Shown: piece after piece, positions 1-9,281 of the stretch
Numbering within the stretch: the first letter of the stretch is position 1
Layout: every line of letters begins with the position of its first letter
Assembly: GCF_001307805.1 (NCBI RefSeq)
Contig: NZ_CP013862.1
Location: 620,001-684,000, forward strand
Source: Lentibacillus amyloliquefaciens
GTDB lineage: Bacteria > Bacillota > Bacilli > Bacillales > Amphibacillaceae
Direction: 5' to 3'
Length of the DNA stretch: 64,000 bases
Translations under genes and position numbers: made by a program
Notes under the pieces: model-generated
What the model was told of the DNA's origin: nothing
Seen by the model: the letters and a program-made list of their open reading frames with translations, nothing else
Databases searched by the model: none

Positions 1-60
1 GCGGCGACCAATCTGGAAGGGGCTGAACAAATGCTGAAATTCCCTTCTTACGGTTGCTGA
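1..60 (+). CDS. 3' end of an unidentified gene, cut by window start
   Basis: An open frame runs from base 1 to a TGA at 58-60 and would encode the last 19 residues of a protein ending in Tyr-Gly-Cys. There is too little sequence to assign a family. It could equally be a chance open frame, because the following 300 bases look decayed and AT-rich. Confidence 0.25.
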   Translation, partial: AATNLEGAEQMLKFPSYGC

Positions 61-369
61 GTGGTCCGTATTCATCGATTTTACCTCCCTTGGAAAATTG
101 GCTTCTGAATAGATATTTCGGAAACATTTTTATCCCCATCGGCGAAAAGGTAAGCGATTACATAACATCTCGAAAACTGCCTGCCACTGGATTGTTTTTA
201 AATTCTGTACAGGAATTTATCGCAATGTTGTTAAAATTAAATACTTTATTTAACGAAATATTATTAGAAACCCATATTGATGTCAAGATATTTTTAAAAA
301 ATTTTCTGATAGTTGTTTTGAACAAAATCTATATTAATAAATACAGAGCGATGGGGGTGGTTGATGTAA

Positions 370-471
370 TGGCAGATCGGTTCCACGGTGCTCTGCACGG
401 CTGCCGATCAGACCAGCGGTATAAAGCTGAAATACTACATCCGCCCATATGAGAATTTGTCCAGAATCTGA
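370..471 (+). pseudogene. short GC-richer coding remnant, family unknown
   Basis: A 33-codon open stretch starts right after a TAA and ends at TGA 469-471. It reads like a real protein C-terminus (a Gly-Ser-Thr-Val-Leu turn, then a basic/aromatic tail) and is richer in GC than the AT-rich bases around it. It has no start codon or ribosome binding site, so it is read as a relic. A longer open frame overlapping it in another phase (54-452) has atypical composition and was not accepted. Confidence 0.2.
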
Positions 472-811
472 CAAAAATATGAGCTTAACAGAAGCTAGTT
501 TCCTGAATACAAAAAGAGTGGAATAGATGAATCAAATTGTTCATAAACAGAATAATATAAATAAAAACGAAAAAATTTAGGCTTTTTACACTGTCATCAA
601 CAAGATAGCTCATATCACAGAAACTGAATGTAAATTAATAAATAGAAAGTACACTATACTGGGTATCAAATTTAAAGATAACAGTCATCAATATTAATCA
701 TTTTACCCGATTATGGATACCGCCTATGATGTGAGTAACAAGCAAAAGAACTAACCCAACAATATTTTGTAAAGGAGGAACCTAAAAAGAAAAATATCTA
801 AAGGAATATGA
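472..811. other. non-coding AT-rich stretch
   Basis: No gene, terminator or clear promoter was recognised. The only structured feature is the ribosome binding site at its right end, which serves the formaldehyde dehydrogenase remnant. Confidence 0.5.
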
Positions 812-1012
812 ATGGCAGTAGCTAACAGAGCTGTAGCTTATAAGAAGCCTGAAGTAATAGAGGTTGAATCAATTGATTTTCCGGAGCTTGTGTTAAAAGA
901 TGGTCCTGGTGTTCATCCCCTCAATGTCGGACGAAAATGTGAACATGGGGTCATTTTAAAGGTTGTCACAACCAATATTTGCGAACGTAATTTTTTTAAA
1001 ATAAATTACTGA
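812..1012 (+). pseudogene. truncated glutathione-independent formaldehyde dehydrogenase (N-terminal remnant)
   Basis: The first 57 codons resemble the N-terminus of Zn-dependent, glutathione-independent formaldehyde dehydrogenase (FdhA type, medium-chain alcohol dehydrogenase superfamily). The segment EHGVILKVVTTNIC is the recognisable block that normally leads into the catalytic Zn cysteine and a GSDQH motif. After the Cys codon, near base 982, the similarity stops and nine unrelated codons run to a TGA. The full protein is about 390-400 residues, so over 80% is gone. A good ribosome binding site (AAGGA, six bases before ATG 812) survives. The truncation is probably a deletion that joined the fdhA 5' end to the next gene. 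Confidence 0.7.
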
Positions 1013-1039
1013 TTATTTAAACATTGGAGGAATGAAATC

Positions 1040-1468
1040 ATGACCAAAGTGAATTTGGAATTAGCAAAACAACTAACTGATGGTGCTGAAAAAGAATCAC
1101 AAAAAATTGGCGTCAACATGGTCATTACGGTTTTGGATGAAGGCGGAAATCTTATTGCCACTCATCGTATGGATGATGCTTGGCTTGCAAGTATTGATAT
1201 TGCTCAAAATAAAGCTTGGACCTCAGTGGCCCTAAAGATGTCAACTTCCAACTTGGCTGAAGCCACTGTACCTAAAGCAGAGCTATATGGACTTAATACA
1301 ACTAATAATGGAAGAATTGTCGTATTCGGTGGTGGTATCCCACTTATTCAAGACGGGAAGGTTGTCGGAGCAGTTGGTGTGAGTGGAAGTTCAGTTGACC
1401 ATGATTGTCAAGTAGCTCAAGCGGCTGTAGATGTTTTTGAAAGCCTAAACGTTAGTACCGGACAATAA
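1040..1468 (+). CDS. GlcG/HbpS (DUF336) family protein
   Basis: This 142-residue protein belongs to the GlcG/HbpS family, known from glycolate and diol utilisation clusters and, in HbpS, as a heme-binding sensor partner. Visible family features are the N-terminal helix rich in Leu/Ala, the central D-x-G-G-N-L strand, and the C-terminal GGGIPL and GAVGVSG blocks, the last near residue 112. A GGAGG sits ten bases before the ATG. It has no signal peptide, so it is expected in the cytoplasm. It directly follows a fdhA remnant, so it may once have been part of an oxidation operon; its present partner is unknown. The family is clear, the substrate or ligand is not. Confidence 0.88.
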   Translation: MTKVNLELAKQLTDGAEKESQKIGVNMVITVLDEGGNLIATHRMDDAWLASIDIAQNKAWTSVALKMSTSNLAEATVPKAELYGLNTTNNGRIVVFGGGIPLIQDGKVVGAVGVSGSSVDHDCQVAQAAVDVFESLNVSTGQ

Positions 1469-2400
1469 TACAGACAAAGTAATAAGATTGTATAGTTGGG
1501 TATGACTTTTGCAGGATAGTTCGGATTCAGAATCCATCATCATAAAGAGTAAATTCCCAAAAATAACCTATGGGAATTAATCTCTCAGATTCAAATACTA
1601 CAATAGAATGCATCTTTGGTAAATGTGAAAACCGCCAACGGGGAAGACTCGTATTGAGCTAAACTCTTGGTTAAAAGGACAGAGAAGGGTGCGATATGTC
1701 CTTCTCTGTCTTTTTGGTGAAAAGAAAAGCTGAAATCGCTGGTGGATTGGTGTTACTGTGCAAAACACTGATCTTAGCCGAATATTCCTCACAAGGGTAT
1801 GTGAACATGGGCGCAAAGCCCGCTTTTAGACACCCCTTCTTTAACCTGCAAGATGGTGGAGGGTAGTGAAGGGATCATATTAGTCGCCGGGAAGAATGAC
1901 CCCATCATATATTTTTTAATTGAATGATTCCACCAATAAACCTATATTATACTTGATGATGTTATTGAAAATGTGGTTGATTGATGCAATATAATATTAC
2001 ATTTAAATATATTATAAACAAAATCCTGGTATTTGCCGGGATTAGTTTAATCATATTAAAAATAAGCAATGTTGACCGGAAACCGTATCAGCACATTTTA
2101 ATTATAAAAGGGGTTAACTTGTTGTTATTACAATGTTTAACGAGTGATTTAGAAGCGAATATAAAAATAAAAAATGTGCATCCTGAAAAGGTCGCAATAG
2201 ATTTTTGAGTTATATTATGATTTAAGATATAATCTCAGCATAAATAAATGGTAATAAATTGACACAATCAGTTATAATTAAACGGGTCATGTAATAAAAT
2301 TGTGCCTTTACTTAGTAAGATAATAAGGGTTAAGGCGCAAATGAGTCAGTAACTGAAATATGGGGTATAATAATGTAGCGGTTCGTTAAAACTGAAACAA
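1469..2400. other. non-coding stretch with one strong terminator
   Basis: About 930 bases without a gene that I can support. A strong intrinsic terminator lies at 1678-1715. A GGGC-CGCAAA-GCCC stem near 1810-1824 resembles a fragment of the c-di-GMP aptamer, but the rest of the aptamer is missing. The 75-codon frame at 1981-2208 is AT-rich, lacks a ribosome binding site and has no family features, so it was not called. Confidence 0.5.
1678..1715 (+). terminator. intrinsic terminator, 11-bp stem
   Basis: GACAGAGAAGG at 1678-1688 pairs perfectly with CCTTCTCTGTC at 1700-1710 and is followed by TTTTT. No gene ends close upstream (the GlcG-like gene stops 210 bases earlier), so it may end a longer read-through or an unrecognised RNA. 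Confidence 0.75.
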
Positions 2401-2871
2401 GTGAATGCGAGGTGCTGCTTTATAGATAATCAAAAACTTATCAATTTTTTAAATCAGTTATTGTCCAATTACTTTGTCATGTATGTCAAACTCCATCGTT
2501 ATCATTGGTTTATCCAGGGGAAGCATTTCTTCCAGCTGCATGAAATATTTGAAGATATGTATACGATGGCTGCCAAAGATATAGATGAATTAGCCGAAAG
2601 AGTGTTAATGATTGATGGCAAACCATTGGCAACTATGGCAAAATATTTGAAGGAATCAACACTGGAAGAAGCGACTGCGGATGATAAAGAAGATGAAATA
2701 ACCGCTCAATTAGTTGAAGATTACAGTCAAATTATTAATGAAATAAAACAAGAAGGAATTCCGTATGCAGCAGATCAGAAAGATGAGCCTACCGTGGATT
2801 TACTGGTCACACTGCAAGGCAAATTAGAAAAATATGTCTGGATGCTGTATGCTTATCGTGCCTATGAATAA
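2401..2871 (+). CDS. dps: Dps/ferritin-like DNA-binding protein
   Basis: Dps proteins form 12-mers that store iron, protect DNA and detoxify peroxide. The family signature is clear: the ferroxidase-site helix [11 protein letters not shown] with its His residues (near 36-40), then LHEIFEDMY, then D-x-DELAER. The C-terminal part is normal and ends in a Tyr/Ala-rich helix. The only ordinary start in frame is GTG 2401, which has no ribosome binding site. A GAGG at 2409-2412 points nine bases downstream to codon ATA 2422, exactly where relatives begin (followed by Asp-Asn-Gln-Lys). So either ATG became ATA or an unusual start is used. The gene stands alone before miaA. Confidence 0.85.
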   Translation: MNARCCFIDNQKLINFLNQLLSNYFVMYVKLHRYHWFIQGKHFFQLHEIFEDMYTMAAKDIDELAERVLMIDGKPLATMAKYLKESTLEEATADDKEDEITAQLVEDYSQIINEIKQEGIPYAADQKDEPTVDLLVTLQGKLEKYVWMLYAYRAYE

Positions 2872-2891
2872 AGATAGCTAGGGGAATCGTG

Positions 2892-3826
2892 ATGAAGAAA
2901 AAAGTCATAGCCATTGTCGGACCAACTGCTGTCGGGAAAACCGGCCTGAGCATTGAAATTGCCAGCCGCTTTGGCGGGGAAGTCATAAGCGGGGACTCCA
3001 TGCAAGTATATCAGGGATTGGATATTGGCACCGCAAAAGTAACGAAGGAAGAAACCAGGGATATCCCCATTACATGATAGACAATAAAAAGCCTGACGAA
3101 CCATTTTCAGTAGCTGATTATCAGTCATCGGTCCAACACTATATAGAAAAAATAGATTCACACGGGAAACTGCCGGTTATTGCAGGTGGAAGCGGTCTTT
3201 ATATTCAGGCCGCTCTTTATAATTATCAATTTTCCGACGAAAGACGCAATCAACAACTCACCAGACAACTTGAACAACAGTTGAAGGACCAAGGAGCAGA
3301 TGTGCTTTATAAACAGCTGCAAGAGATCGATCCTGAACAGGCCGCAAAAATTCATCCGAATAATCACAGACGTTTGATCCGTGCGCTGGAAGTATACGAA
3401 TCAACAGGAAAAACAATGACTGAGCATCAGCAAACACAGCGCGATACATCACCCTATAACCCTATTTTTATAGGACTGGAAATGGATCGCAAACGATTGT
3501 ATAATCGTATAAACCACCGGGTCGATACAATGCTCGAACAAGGACTCATAGAAGAAGCTAAATTATTATATGAGCAAGGTTATGAACAACATCAGGCGAT
3601 GCGTGGTATTGGATACAAAGAATTCATCCCTTATTTCAAGGGAGAGCAGTCTTTTGAAGAAACCGTTCATTTACTGAAACGAAACTCCAGACGATACGCT
3701 AAACGGCAATATACATGGTTCAAAAATAAAATGGATGTGAACTGGTATACGATTACACCTGAAGAATCCGAAACTGTATTTGAAAATATTTTAGCCGATT
3801 TAGCAGGAATGTTACGAAAAATATAG
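2892..3826 (+). pseudogene. miaA: tRNA dimethylallyltransferase with a one-base frameshift
   Basis: MiaA adds a dimethylallyl group to A37 of tRNAs that read UNN codons. The N-terminal frame carries the P-loop GPTAVGKT and the SGDSMQVY block. The frame breaks at the C run 3065-3068: one extra C would give the expected Pro-His-Tyr-Met-Ile-Asp and join smoothly to the rest (IHPNN-x-RR motif, R-RYAKRQ-TWF near the C-terminus). The joined length, about 311 residues, is normal. The downstream part could only be translated alone from ATG 3074, which lacks the P-loop. The change is either a real loss of function or a homopolymer sequencing error. Synteny with hfq is as in Bacillus. Confidence 0.9.
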
Positions 3827-3865
3827 AATTAATTTATAATAGATAGAAAAGAGGAGGATATGCAA

Positions 3866-4090
3866 ATGGCACAGTCAGTAAACATTCAGGATCAATACTT
3901 GAACAAACTCAGAAAGGACCATGTATCAGTTACCGTCTTTTTAACAAATGGTTTTCAATTACGGGGGGTTTTGAAAGCTTTTGATAATTTCACTGTTTTA
4001 CTGGAAACGGATGGCAAACAGCAGCTGATTTTTAAACACGCCATCTCCACATTTGCGCCAGTTCGAAATATTTCATTGGATAAAGAGTAA
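3866..4090 (+). CDS. hfq: RNA chaperone Hfq
   Basis: Hfq is a hexameric Sm-like RNA-binding protein. The 74-residue sequence shows the Sm1 region ([22 protein letters not shown]) and the Sm2 motif with the conserved KHAISTF segment that binds U-rich RNA. ATG 3866 is chosen over ATG 3860 because AGGAGG at 3852-3857 is eight bases from the former and only two from the latter. It follows miaA by about 40 bases, as in other Bacillaceae, and is closed by a strong terminator. Confidence 0.97.
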   Translation: MAQSVNIQDQYLNKLRKDHVSVTVFLTNGFQLRGVLKAFDNFTVLLETDGKQQLIFKHAISTFAPVRNISLDKE

Positions 4091-4094
4091 TTCA

Positions 4095-4123
4095 AACAGA
4101 CGCTTTCGAAAGCGTCTGTTTTA
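4095..4123 (+). terminator. intrinsic terminator after hfq
   Basis: The 24-base block at 4096-4119 is fully self-complementary (centre CTTTCGAAAG) and is followed by TTTTATT, so it is a long perfect stem with a T tract just behind the hfq stop codon. Confidence 0.88.
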
Positions 4124-4218
4124 TTGTGCGCTTATTTCTCAGCGGATCATTTGAATATAGGCATTTGTCACACGCCACTCTTCCTTCACGTATACTATCG
4201 TGATGGAGGAGTGATCAT

Positions 4219-5139
4219 ATGGAGACACAAACAACACAAAATAAAAAAGGACAAATAAATATTATACTGCAGGATCAACAAAACAAAGCTTACCGCCATG
4301 AAAACCAGTCTGTTTTGACAAATAATCCTTTTTCACATATCGATACTGAATTCTCTTCATTTATTGGAATGAGCGAATTGAAACAAATGATAAAAGAGAT
4401 TTATGCAACGATTGTCATCAATGAAAAACGGAACGAAATGGGATTAACCGAAACGAAACAGGTACTTCATATGCTTTTCAAAGGGAACCCCGGAACAGGC
4501 AAAACGACAGTGGCAAGAAAATTGGCGAGAATGTATTTTGAAATGAATGTGTTGTCCAAAGGTCATTTTATTGAGGCGGAACGTGCTGATCTGGTTGGCG
4601 AGTATATCGGCCAGACAGCTCAAAAGACACGTGCTATTATCCAGAAAGCTATGGGTGGTATTTTATTTATTGATGAAGCCTATTCGCTGGGGCGCGGAGG
4701 AGAAAAAGACTTCGGCAAAGAGGCAATTGATACGCTTGTAAAGCATATGGAAGACAATCATAATGATTTTGTTTTAATACTGGCAGGGTATCCATATGAA
4801 ATGGAGCGGTTTTTAACACTGAATCCAGGCTTGAAATCCCGTTTTCCGTTTATACTGGATTTTCGGGATTATGATATTGATCAGCTTATGAATATAGCCA
4901 AACAAATGGTCAAAGACCGTGAATATGAACTAACTCAGGAAGCGGAGCGGAAAATACGATACCAATTGTATAAGCAAAAACAAAAATCACAATTTAATTT
5001 TGCCAATGCCCGTTATGTGCGCAATGTCGTGGAGCAATCTATCAGACGTCATGCAGTGAGACTTTTGAATCGGGAGATGTTTTCAATTGATGATCTTGTT
5101 TTCTTAACCGGCGAGGATTTTAAATTCACTTCGGATTAA
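4219..5139 (+). CDS. spoVK: stage V sporulation protein K (AAA+ ATPase)
   Basis: SpoVK is a CbxX/CfqX-type AAA+ ATPase needed for late spore maturation. At 306 residues it is close to the Bacillus protein. Walker A GNPGTGKTT lies near residue 92, Walker B ILFIDEAYSLG near 150, and the lid helices follow with the conserved R-FANARYVRN region near 255. The start has the ribosome binding site GGAGG ten bases upstream. A CGTATACT box just upstream could be the -10 of a sigma-E-type promoter, which would fit mother-cell expression, but the -35 is weak. The order hfq-spoVK-hflX matches Bacillus. Confidence 0.93.
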   Translation: METQTTQNKKGQINIILQDQQNKAYRHENQSVLTNNPFSHIDTEFSSFIGMSELKQMIKEIYATIVINEKRNEMGLTETKQVLHMLFKGNPGTGKTTVARKLARMYFEMNVLSKGHFIEAERADLVGEYIGQTAQKTRAIIQKAMGGILFIDEAYSLGRGGEKDFGKEAIDTLVKHMEDNHNDFVLILAGYPYEMERFLTLNPGLKSRFPFILDFRDYDIDQLMNIAKQMVKDREYELTQEAERKIRYQLYKQKQKSQFNFANARYVRNVVEQSIRRHAVRLLNREMFSIDDLVFLTGEDFKFTSD

Positions 5140-5230
5140 TCCGCTCCTGAATTGTAGTGACAGCCGTTATTTGCTATGATAATGATTGAAAGTATAGATA
5201 CGAATTGTTCTTAAAGGAAGAGGTATCAAT

Positions 5231-6466
5231 ATGCCGGAAAAGGTATTAGTTATCGCTGTAAAAATGCCTGAAGATAACGATGAACGTTTTAATTCATCAC
5301 TTGATGAACTTAAATCGTTGTCGCATACTGCAGGAGCCACAGTGGAAAAAGCTATGATTCAGAACCGAAAGAGACTTCACCCCGCCTATTATATCGGCGA
5401 AGGGAAAATGGAAGAGATCAAAGAAGTGGCAGAGGATCTGGAAGCAGACTTAATTATTTCAAATGATGAACTTTCAGCTGGCCAGCTTCGTAACTTAACC
5501 GATCGTATCGGTGTCCATGTAATTGATCGGAGTCAGCTCATTTTGGATATATTTGCCCAGCGTGCCCGTACAAAAGAAGGTAAACTGCAAGTGGAACTTG
5601 CTCAGCTGGAGTATACCCTGCCAAGACTGCGCGGCAGAGGCGAGGAAATGTCGCGATTAGGTGCCGGTATTGGGACTCGCGGACCTGGTGAAACAAAATT
5701 GGAAACTGATCAGCGGCATATCAGAAAGAGAATTGATGATATCAAACGGCAGTTAAATCAAGTGGTTAAGCAGCGGGAACAATACCGTAAGCGCAGGAAA
5801 TTAAATGACGCTTTCCAGATTGCTATAGTCGGCTATACCAATGCAGGCAAATCGACGTTATTTAACCGGCTTGCCAAAAGCGATGCACAGGTGGAAAATC
5901 AATTATTTGCTACCCTTGATCCGTTAACACGCCAAATTCAACTTCCGTTTGGCTTTCAAACATTGATAACAGACACTGTAGGATTTATCCAGGATTTGCC
6001 GACATCATTGATTGCAGCCTTCAAATCAACATTGGAAGAAGTGACAGAGGCGGATTTTATACTGCATGTTGTCGATGCAGCCAATCCTGATCTTGAACAG
6101 CACCAGCAAACCGTTGATAGATTGCTGACGGACTTAGGGGCCAATACAATCCCGAAACTCGTCGTCTATAATAAAAAAGACCGGTTAGAGACAGACTTTA
6201 TCCCAATGCAGCACCCCAATATTCTAATCAGTGCAACTGAACAAAATGATATCGGTCGCGTGTTGGAAAAGATTGAGGATACCTTGAAGAATGAATGGGA
6301 TGCCTATACCGTAAGTATAGCGCCTGATGAGGGTAAATTACTGCATCGTCTGGAAAAGGAAACGATTGTCACTTATCGTTCGTTTCAGGAAGAGAGCAGA
6401 AAATATTCGGTTGCAGGATATATCAGACAACATCATCCATTGAGAGGTTTAGTAAAGGAGAATTAA
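5231..6466 (+). CDS. hflX: ribosome-associated GTPase HflX
   Basis: HflX is a GTPase that binds and can split stalled ribosomes. The 411-residue protein has the glycine-rich HflX N-terminal domain (RGRGEEMSRLGAGIGTRGPG at about 136-155), then a coiled linker and the G domain: P-loop GYTNAGKST near 202, DTVGFI (G3) near 248 and NKKD (G4) near 315. The start is ATG 5231 with AAGGAAGAGG upstream. It is followed after seven bases by ynbB, so both are probably one transcript. Confidence 0.95.
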   Translation: MPEKVLVIAVKMPEDNDERFNSSLDELKSLSHTAGATVEKAMIQNRKRLHPAYYIGEGKMEEIKEVAEDLEADLIISNDELSAGQLRNLTDRIGVHVIDRSQLILDIFAQRARTKEGKLQVELAQLEYTLPRLRGRGEEMSRLGAGIGTRGPGETKLETDQRHIRKRIDDIKRQLNQVVKQREQYRKRRKLNDAFQIAIVGYTNAGKSTLFNRLAKSDAQVENQLFATLDPLTRQIQLPFGFQTLITDTVGFIQDLPTSLIAAFKSTLEEVTEADFILHVVDAANPDLEQHQQTVDRLLTDLGANTIPKLVVYNKKDRLETDFIPMQHPNILISATEQNDIGRVLEKIEDTLKNEWDAYTVSIAPDEGKLLHRLEKETIVTYRSFQEESRKYSVAGYIRQHHPLRGLVKEN

Positions 6467-6473
6467 GACATCA

Positions 6474-7718
6474 ATGCAGCACAATTTGATAACACAGGCT
6501 GAACATGACTGTCAGGAGCAACATCAAAATGTCGCTGATATCGTTGAGCGAAATCAAAAACGGGTTCTTGCCGCTTTTAAAAACAATCGTGTCAGTGATA
6601 CCCATTTTCATTCTACAACTGGTTACGGTTACGACGATTTGGGGCGAGAGATTCTGGAATCTGTTTATGCTGATGTTTTCGGCGGCGAAGATGCTCTGGT
6701 CAGGCCGCAGATGGTTTCCGGTACGCATGCAATTTCAACAGCCTTATTCGGGCTGTTGCGGCCGGGTGAAGAGCTGTTATATATAACAGGTAAACCGTAT
6801 GATACGCTGGAATCGGTCATCGGTATGAATGGAGAACAAAGCGGCTCGTTAAAAGATTTTCACGTGCGGTATAATCAAGCTGACCTTCTGGAAGATGGTT
6901 CAATTGATTTTGAAAATATCAAACACAAAATGACAAACCAAACAAAAGTGATCGGCATTCAGCGTTCTAAAGGATATGATGAGAGACCATCGTTTACTAT
7001 CAATGATATTGAAGAGATGGTTCGGTTTGTAAAATCGATAAACAGTGACGTGATTGTTTTTGTTGATAATTGCTATGGTGAATTTGTCGAGGAACGTGAA
7101 CCGTTAAACGCAGGTGCAGACATAATAGCAGGATCACTGATCAAAAATCCGGGCGGTGGCATTGTCCGGGCAGGCGGGTACATAGCCGGAAGAGAAAAAT
7201 TGGTAGAGCAGTGTGCCAATAGACTGACAGCACCGGGGCTTGGAAAGGAAACCGGGGCGACTTTCAATACATTGCAGGAAATGTTTCAAGGGTTATTTCT
7301 AGCCCCGCATGTTGTGGGAGAAGCACTGAAAGGTGCGATTTTAACGGCACGATATCTTGAATTGGCCGGTTTTCAAACAAGCCCCGGTTATGATGCATTT
7401 CGTACTGATTTGATTCAGACTGTTACGTTTAATGATCCGGAAAAGATGATTGCTTTTTGTCAGGCAATCCAGCATAATTCCCCGGTTGATGCGTTTGTAA
7501 CACCTTATCCGAGTGACATGCCCGGTTACCGGGACGAGGTCATCATGGCGGCGGGAACATTTATTCAAGGTGCGAGTCTGGAACTTACCGCAGACGGTCC
7601 AATCAGGGAACCGTATACCGCCTTCGTACAAGGCGGTCTGACCTATTCCCATGTAAAGATTGCACTGGAGGCTGCGGTTAATAGTTTGCTTGAAAAGACG
7701 TCACCTCTGAAAACATGA
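6474..7718 (+). CDS. ynbB: methionine gamma-lyase family (aluminium-resistance-like) PLP protein
   Basis: A 414-residue fold-type I PLP enzyme of the family annotated as methionine gamma-lyase or aluminium resistance protein, the gene that sits between hflX and glnR/glnA in Bacillus. Visible features: the Gly-Tyr-Gly-Tyr segment near 45, SGTHAIS for phosphate binding near 82, FVDNCYGEF carrying the PLP aspartate near 195, and GSLIKNPGGG with the Schiff-base lysine near 226. The physiological substrate is not established for this branch, so the enzyme name should be read as a family name only. The glnR gene expected just downstream is missing. Confidence 0.88.
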   Translation: MQHNLITQAEHDCQEQHQNVADIVERNQKRVLAAFKNNRVSDTHFHSTTGYGYDDLGREILESVYADVFGGEDALVRPQMVSGTHAISTALFGLLRPGEELLYITGKPYDTLESVIGMNGEQSGSLKDFHVRYNQADLLEDGSIDFENIKHKMTNQTKVIGIQRSKGYDERPSFTINDIEEMVRFVKSINSDVIVFVDNCYGEFVEEREPLNAGADIIAGSLIKNPGGGIVRAGGYIAGREKLVEQCANRLTAPGLGKETGATFNTLQEMFQGLFLAPHVVGEALKGAILTARYLELAGFQTSPGYDAFRTDLIQTVTFNDPEKMIAFCQAIQHNSPVDAFVTPYPSDMPGYRDEVIMAAGTFIQGASLELTADGPIREPYTAFVQGGLTYSHVKIALEAAVNSLLEKTSPLKT

Positions 7719-7734
7719 GAGACCTTAATATTAT

Positions 7735-7764
7735 TTGTCATCAATCCATACATTCGGTTATTAT
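7735..7764 (+). promoter_or_regulatory. glnA promoter with a GlnR/TnrA-like box
   Basis: TTGTCA at 7735-7740 and TATTAT at 7759-7764 are 18 bases apart and give a plausible sigma-A promoter. Overlapping the -35, TGTCA-N7-ATACA at 7736-7752 matches the GlnR/TnrA consensus TGTNA-N7-TNACA except for one base. This suggests nitrogen control of glnA as in B. subtilis, with the regulator supplied from elsewhere since glnR is not next to glnA here. Confidence 0.6.
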
Positions 7765-7849
7765 AAAAACCATAGCAAATAAGCAGTCCTGCTTCATTAA
7801 TAGGACGCCATTTTTTGACATCAGGCTTAGAAATCGAGGAGGAAACTGA

Positions 7850-9187
7850 ATGGGCTCAGAATTGACAAAAGATCAGATCATGAAACAGATTGAGAAAGAA
7901 AACGTCAGGTTTATCCGGTTGCAATTCACGGATATGCTCGGCACCATCAAAAATGTTGAAATTCCACTCAGCCAATTGGAGAAAGCATTGGATAATAAAA
8001 TGATGTTTGACGGATCTTCTATTGAAGGATTTGTCCGTATTGAAGAATCAGATATGTACTTGCATCCTGATTTGGATTCATTTGTTGTTTTTCCGTGGAC
8101 TTCTGAAAAAGGTAAGGTTGCGCGGTTTATCTGTGATATATATAATCCCGACGGAACTCCTTTTGCGGGGTGTCCGAGATACAATTTGAAACGCAATCTG
8201 CAAAAGATGGAGGAGTTAGGTTTTGATGCATTCAATATCGGTACGGAGCCCGAATTCTTTTTATTTAAGCTGAATGAAAACGGGGATCCATCCATGGAAC
8301 TAAATGACCATGGCGGTTATTTTGACTTGGCTCCGACAGACTTGGGAGAAAATTGCCGGCGTGATATTGTACTGGAGCTGGAGGAAATGGGATTCGAGAT
8401 TGAAGCATCCCACCACGAAGGCGCACCCGGTCAGCATGAGATTGATTTTAAATACTCCGATGCAGTCAGACATGCTGATGATATTCAAACGTTTAAATTG
8501 GTTGTCAGGACAGTTGCCAGAAAACATAATCTGCATGCCACATTTATGCCAAAACCGTTATTTGGTGTAAACGGTTCAGGGATGCATGTTAACATGTCTT
8601 TATTCAAAAATGGTGAAAATGCTTTTTTTGATAAAGATGGTGAAATGCAATTAAGTGACGTTGCTTATCAGTTTACCGCCGGCGTCATCAAACATGCAAC
8701 GAATTTCACTGCAGTGACCAATCCGACTGTTAATTCATACAAACGGCTTGTGCCTGGATATGAGGCGCCATGTTATGTGGCCTGGTCCGGCACAAACAGA
8801 AGCCCGCTAGTTCGAATTCCCTACTCACGTGGATTGAGCACACGTATTGAGGCAAGAAGTGTTGATCCTGCCGCTAATCCATATATGGCCATGGCTGTCT
8901 TGCTTGCCAGCGGGCTTGACGGCGTTCGAAATAAAATGAGTCCGCCTGAATCTGTTGACGAAAATATATATGATATGGACAAAAAAGAACGGCAGCGAAA
9001 TGGTGTTAAAGATTTGCCGGCTACTTTAATGGATGCTCTGGTAGAATTGCAGAAGGATGAGACGATAGTCGAGTCATTAGGCGATCATTTATATGAGCAT
9101 TTCATGGAAGCAAAAGAAATTGAATGGGACTTGTTTAGAACTACTGTTCATCCATGGGAAAGAGAGCAGTATTTGACTACGTATTAA
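7850..9187 (+). CDS. glnA: type I glutamine synthetase
   Basis: Glutamine synthetase makes glutamine from glutamate, ammonia and ATP and in Bacillaceae also signals nitrogen status to GlnR/TnrA. The 445-residue length is that of the GSI-alpha, feedback-inhibited Bacillus type. Visible motifs: [10 protein letters not shown] near 50, the catalytic [13 protein letters not shown] block near 190, NGSGMHVN near 243, NRSPLVRIP near 319. The start has AGGAGG ten bases upstream. No terminator follows the stop codon; within 100 bases an integrase gene of a mobile element is met, so the native 3' flank has been displaced. Confidence 0.97.
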   Translation: MGSELTKDQIMKQIEKENVRFIRLQFTDMLGTIKNVEIPLSQLEKALDNKMMFDGSSIEGFVRIEESDMYLHPDLDSFVVFPWTSEKGKVARFICDIYNPDGTPFAGCPRYNLKRNLQKMEELGFDAFNIGTEPEFFLFKLNENGDPSMELNDHGGYFDLAPTDLGENCRRDIVLELEEMGFEIEASHHEGAPGQHEIDFKYSDAVRHADDIQTFKLVVRTVARKHNLHATFMPKPLFGVNGSGMHVNMSLFKNGENAFFDKDGEMQLSDVAYQFTAGVIKHATNFTAVTNPTVNSYKRLVPGYEAPCYVAWSGTNRSPLVRIPYSRGLSTRIEARSVDPAANPYMAMAVLLASGLDGVRNKMSPPESVDENIYDMDKKERQRNGVKDLPATLMDALVELQKDETIVESLGDHLYEHFMEAKEIEWDLFRTTVHPWEREQYLTTY

Positions 9188-9281
9188 ACTTGATATGGCA
9201 GCATTTACTTAAGGGGCGTAATATAAATTTTTGCTCATTCAATCGATAGCACCCCTTGAGCACCCCTTAAAAATTAATAAA
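9188..9281. other. left end of the mobile element, probable att region
   Basis: The 94 bases between the glnA stop and the integrase stop hold a direct repeat CACCCCTT-GAG-CACCCCTT at about 9250-9268, which looks like paired integrase arm sites. No intrinsic terminator for glnA is present. I could not find a matching core repeat on the right side by eye, so the attL coordinates are only bracketed. Confidence 0.45.

Noticed and set aside
54..452. 132-codon open frame
   Set aside because: No ribosome binding site, odd composition and overlap with another remnant in a different frame.
1805..1880. GGGC-CGCAAA-GCCC segment resembling a c-di-GMP riboswitch
   Set aside because: The remaining aptamer helices, the GAAA tetraloop and the GGCCTA segment are missing, and no gene follows closely.
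1981..2208. 75-codon open frame
   Set aside because: AT-rich, no ribosome binding site, no family features.
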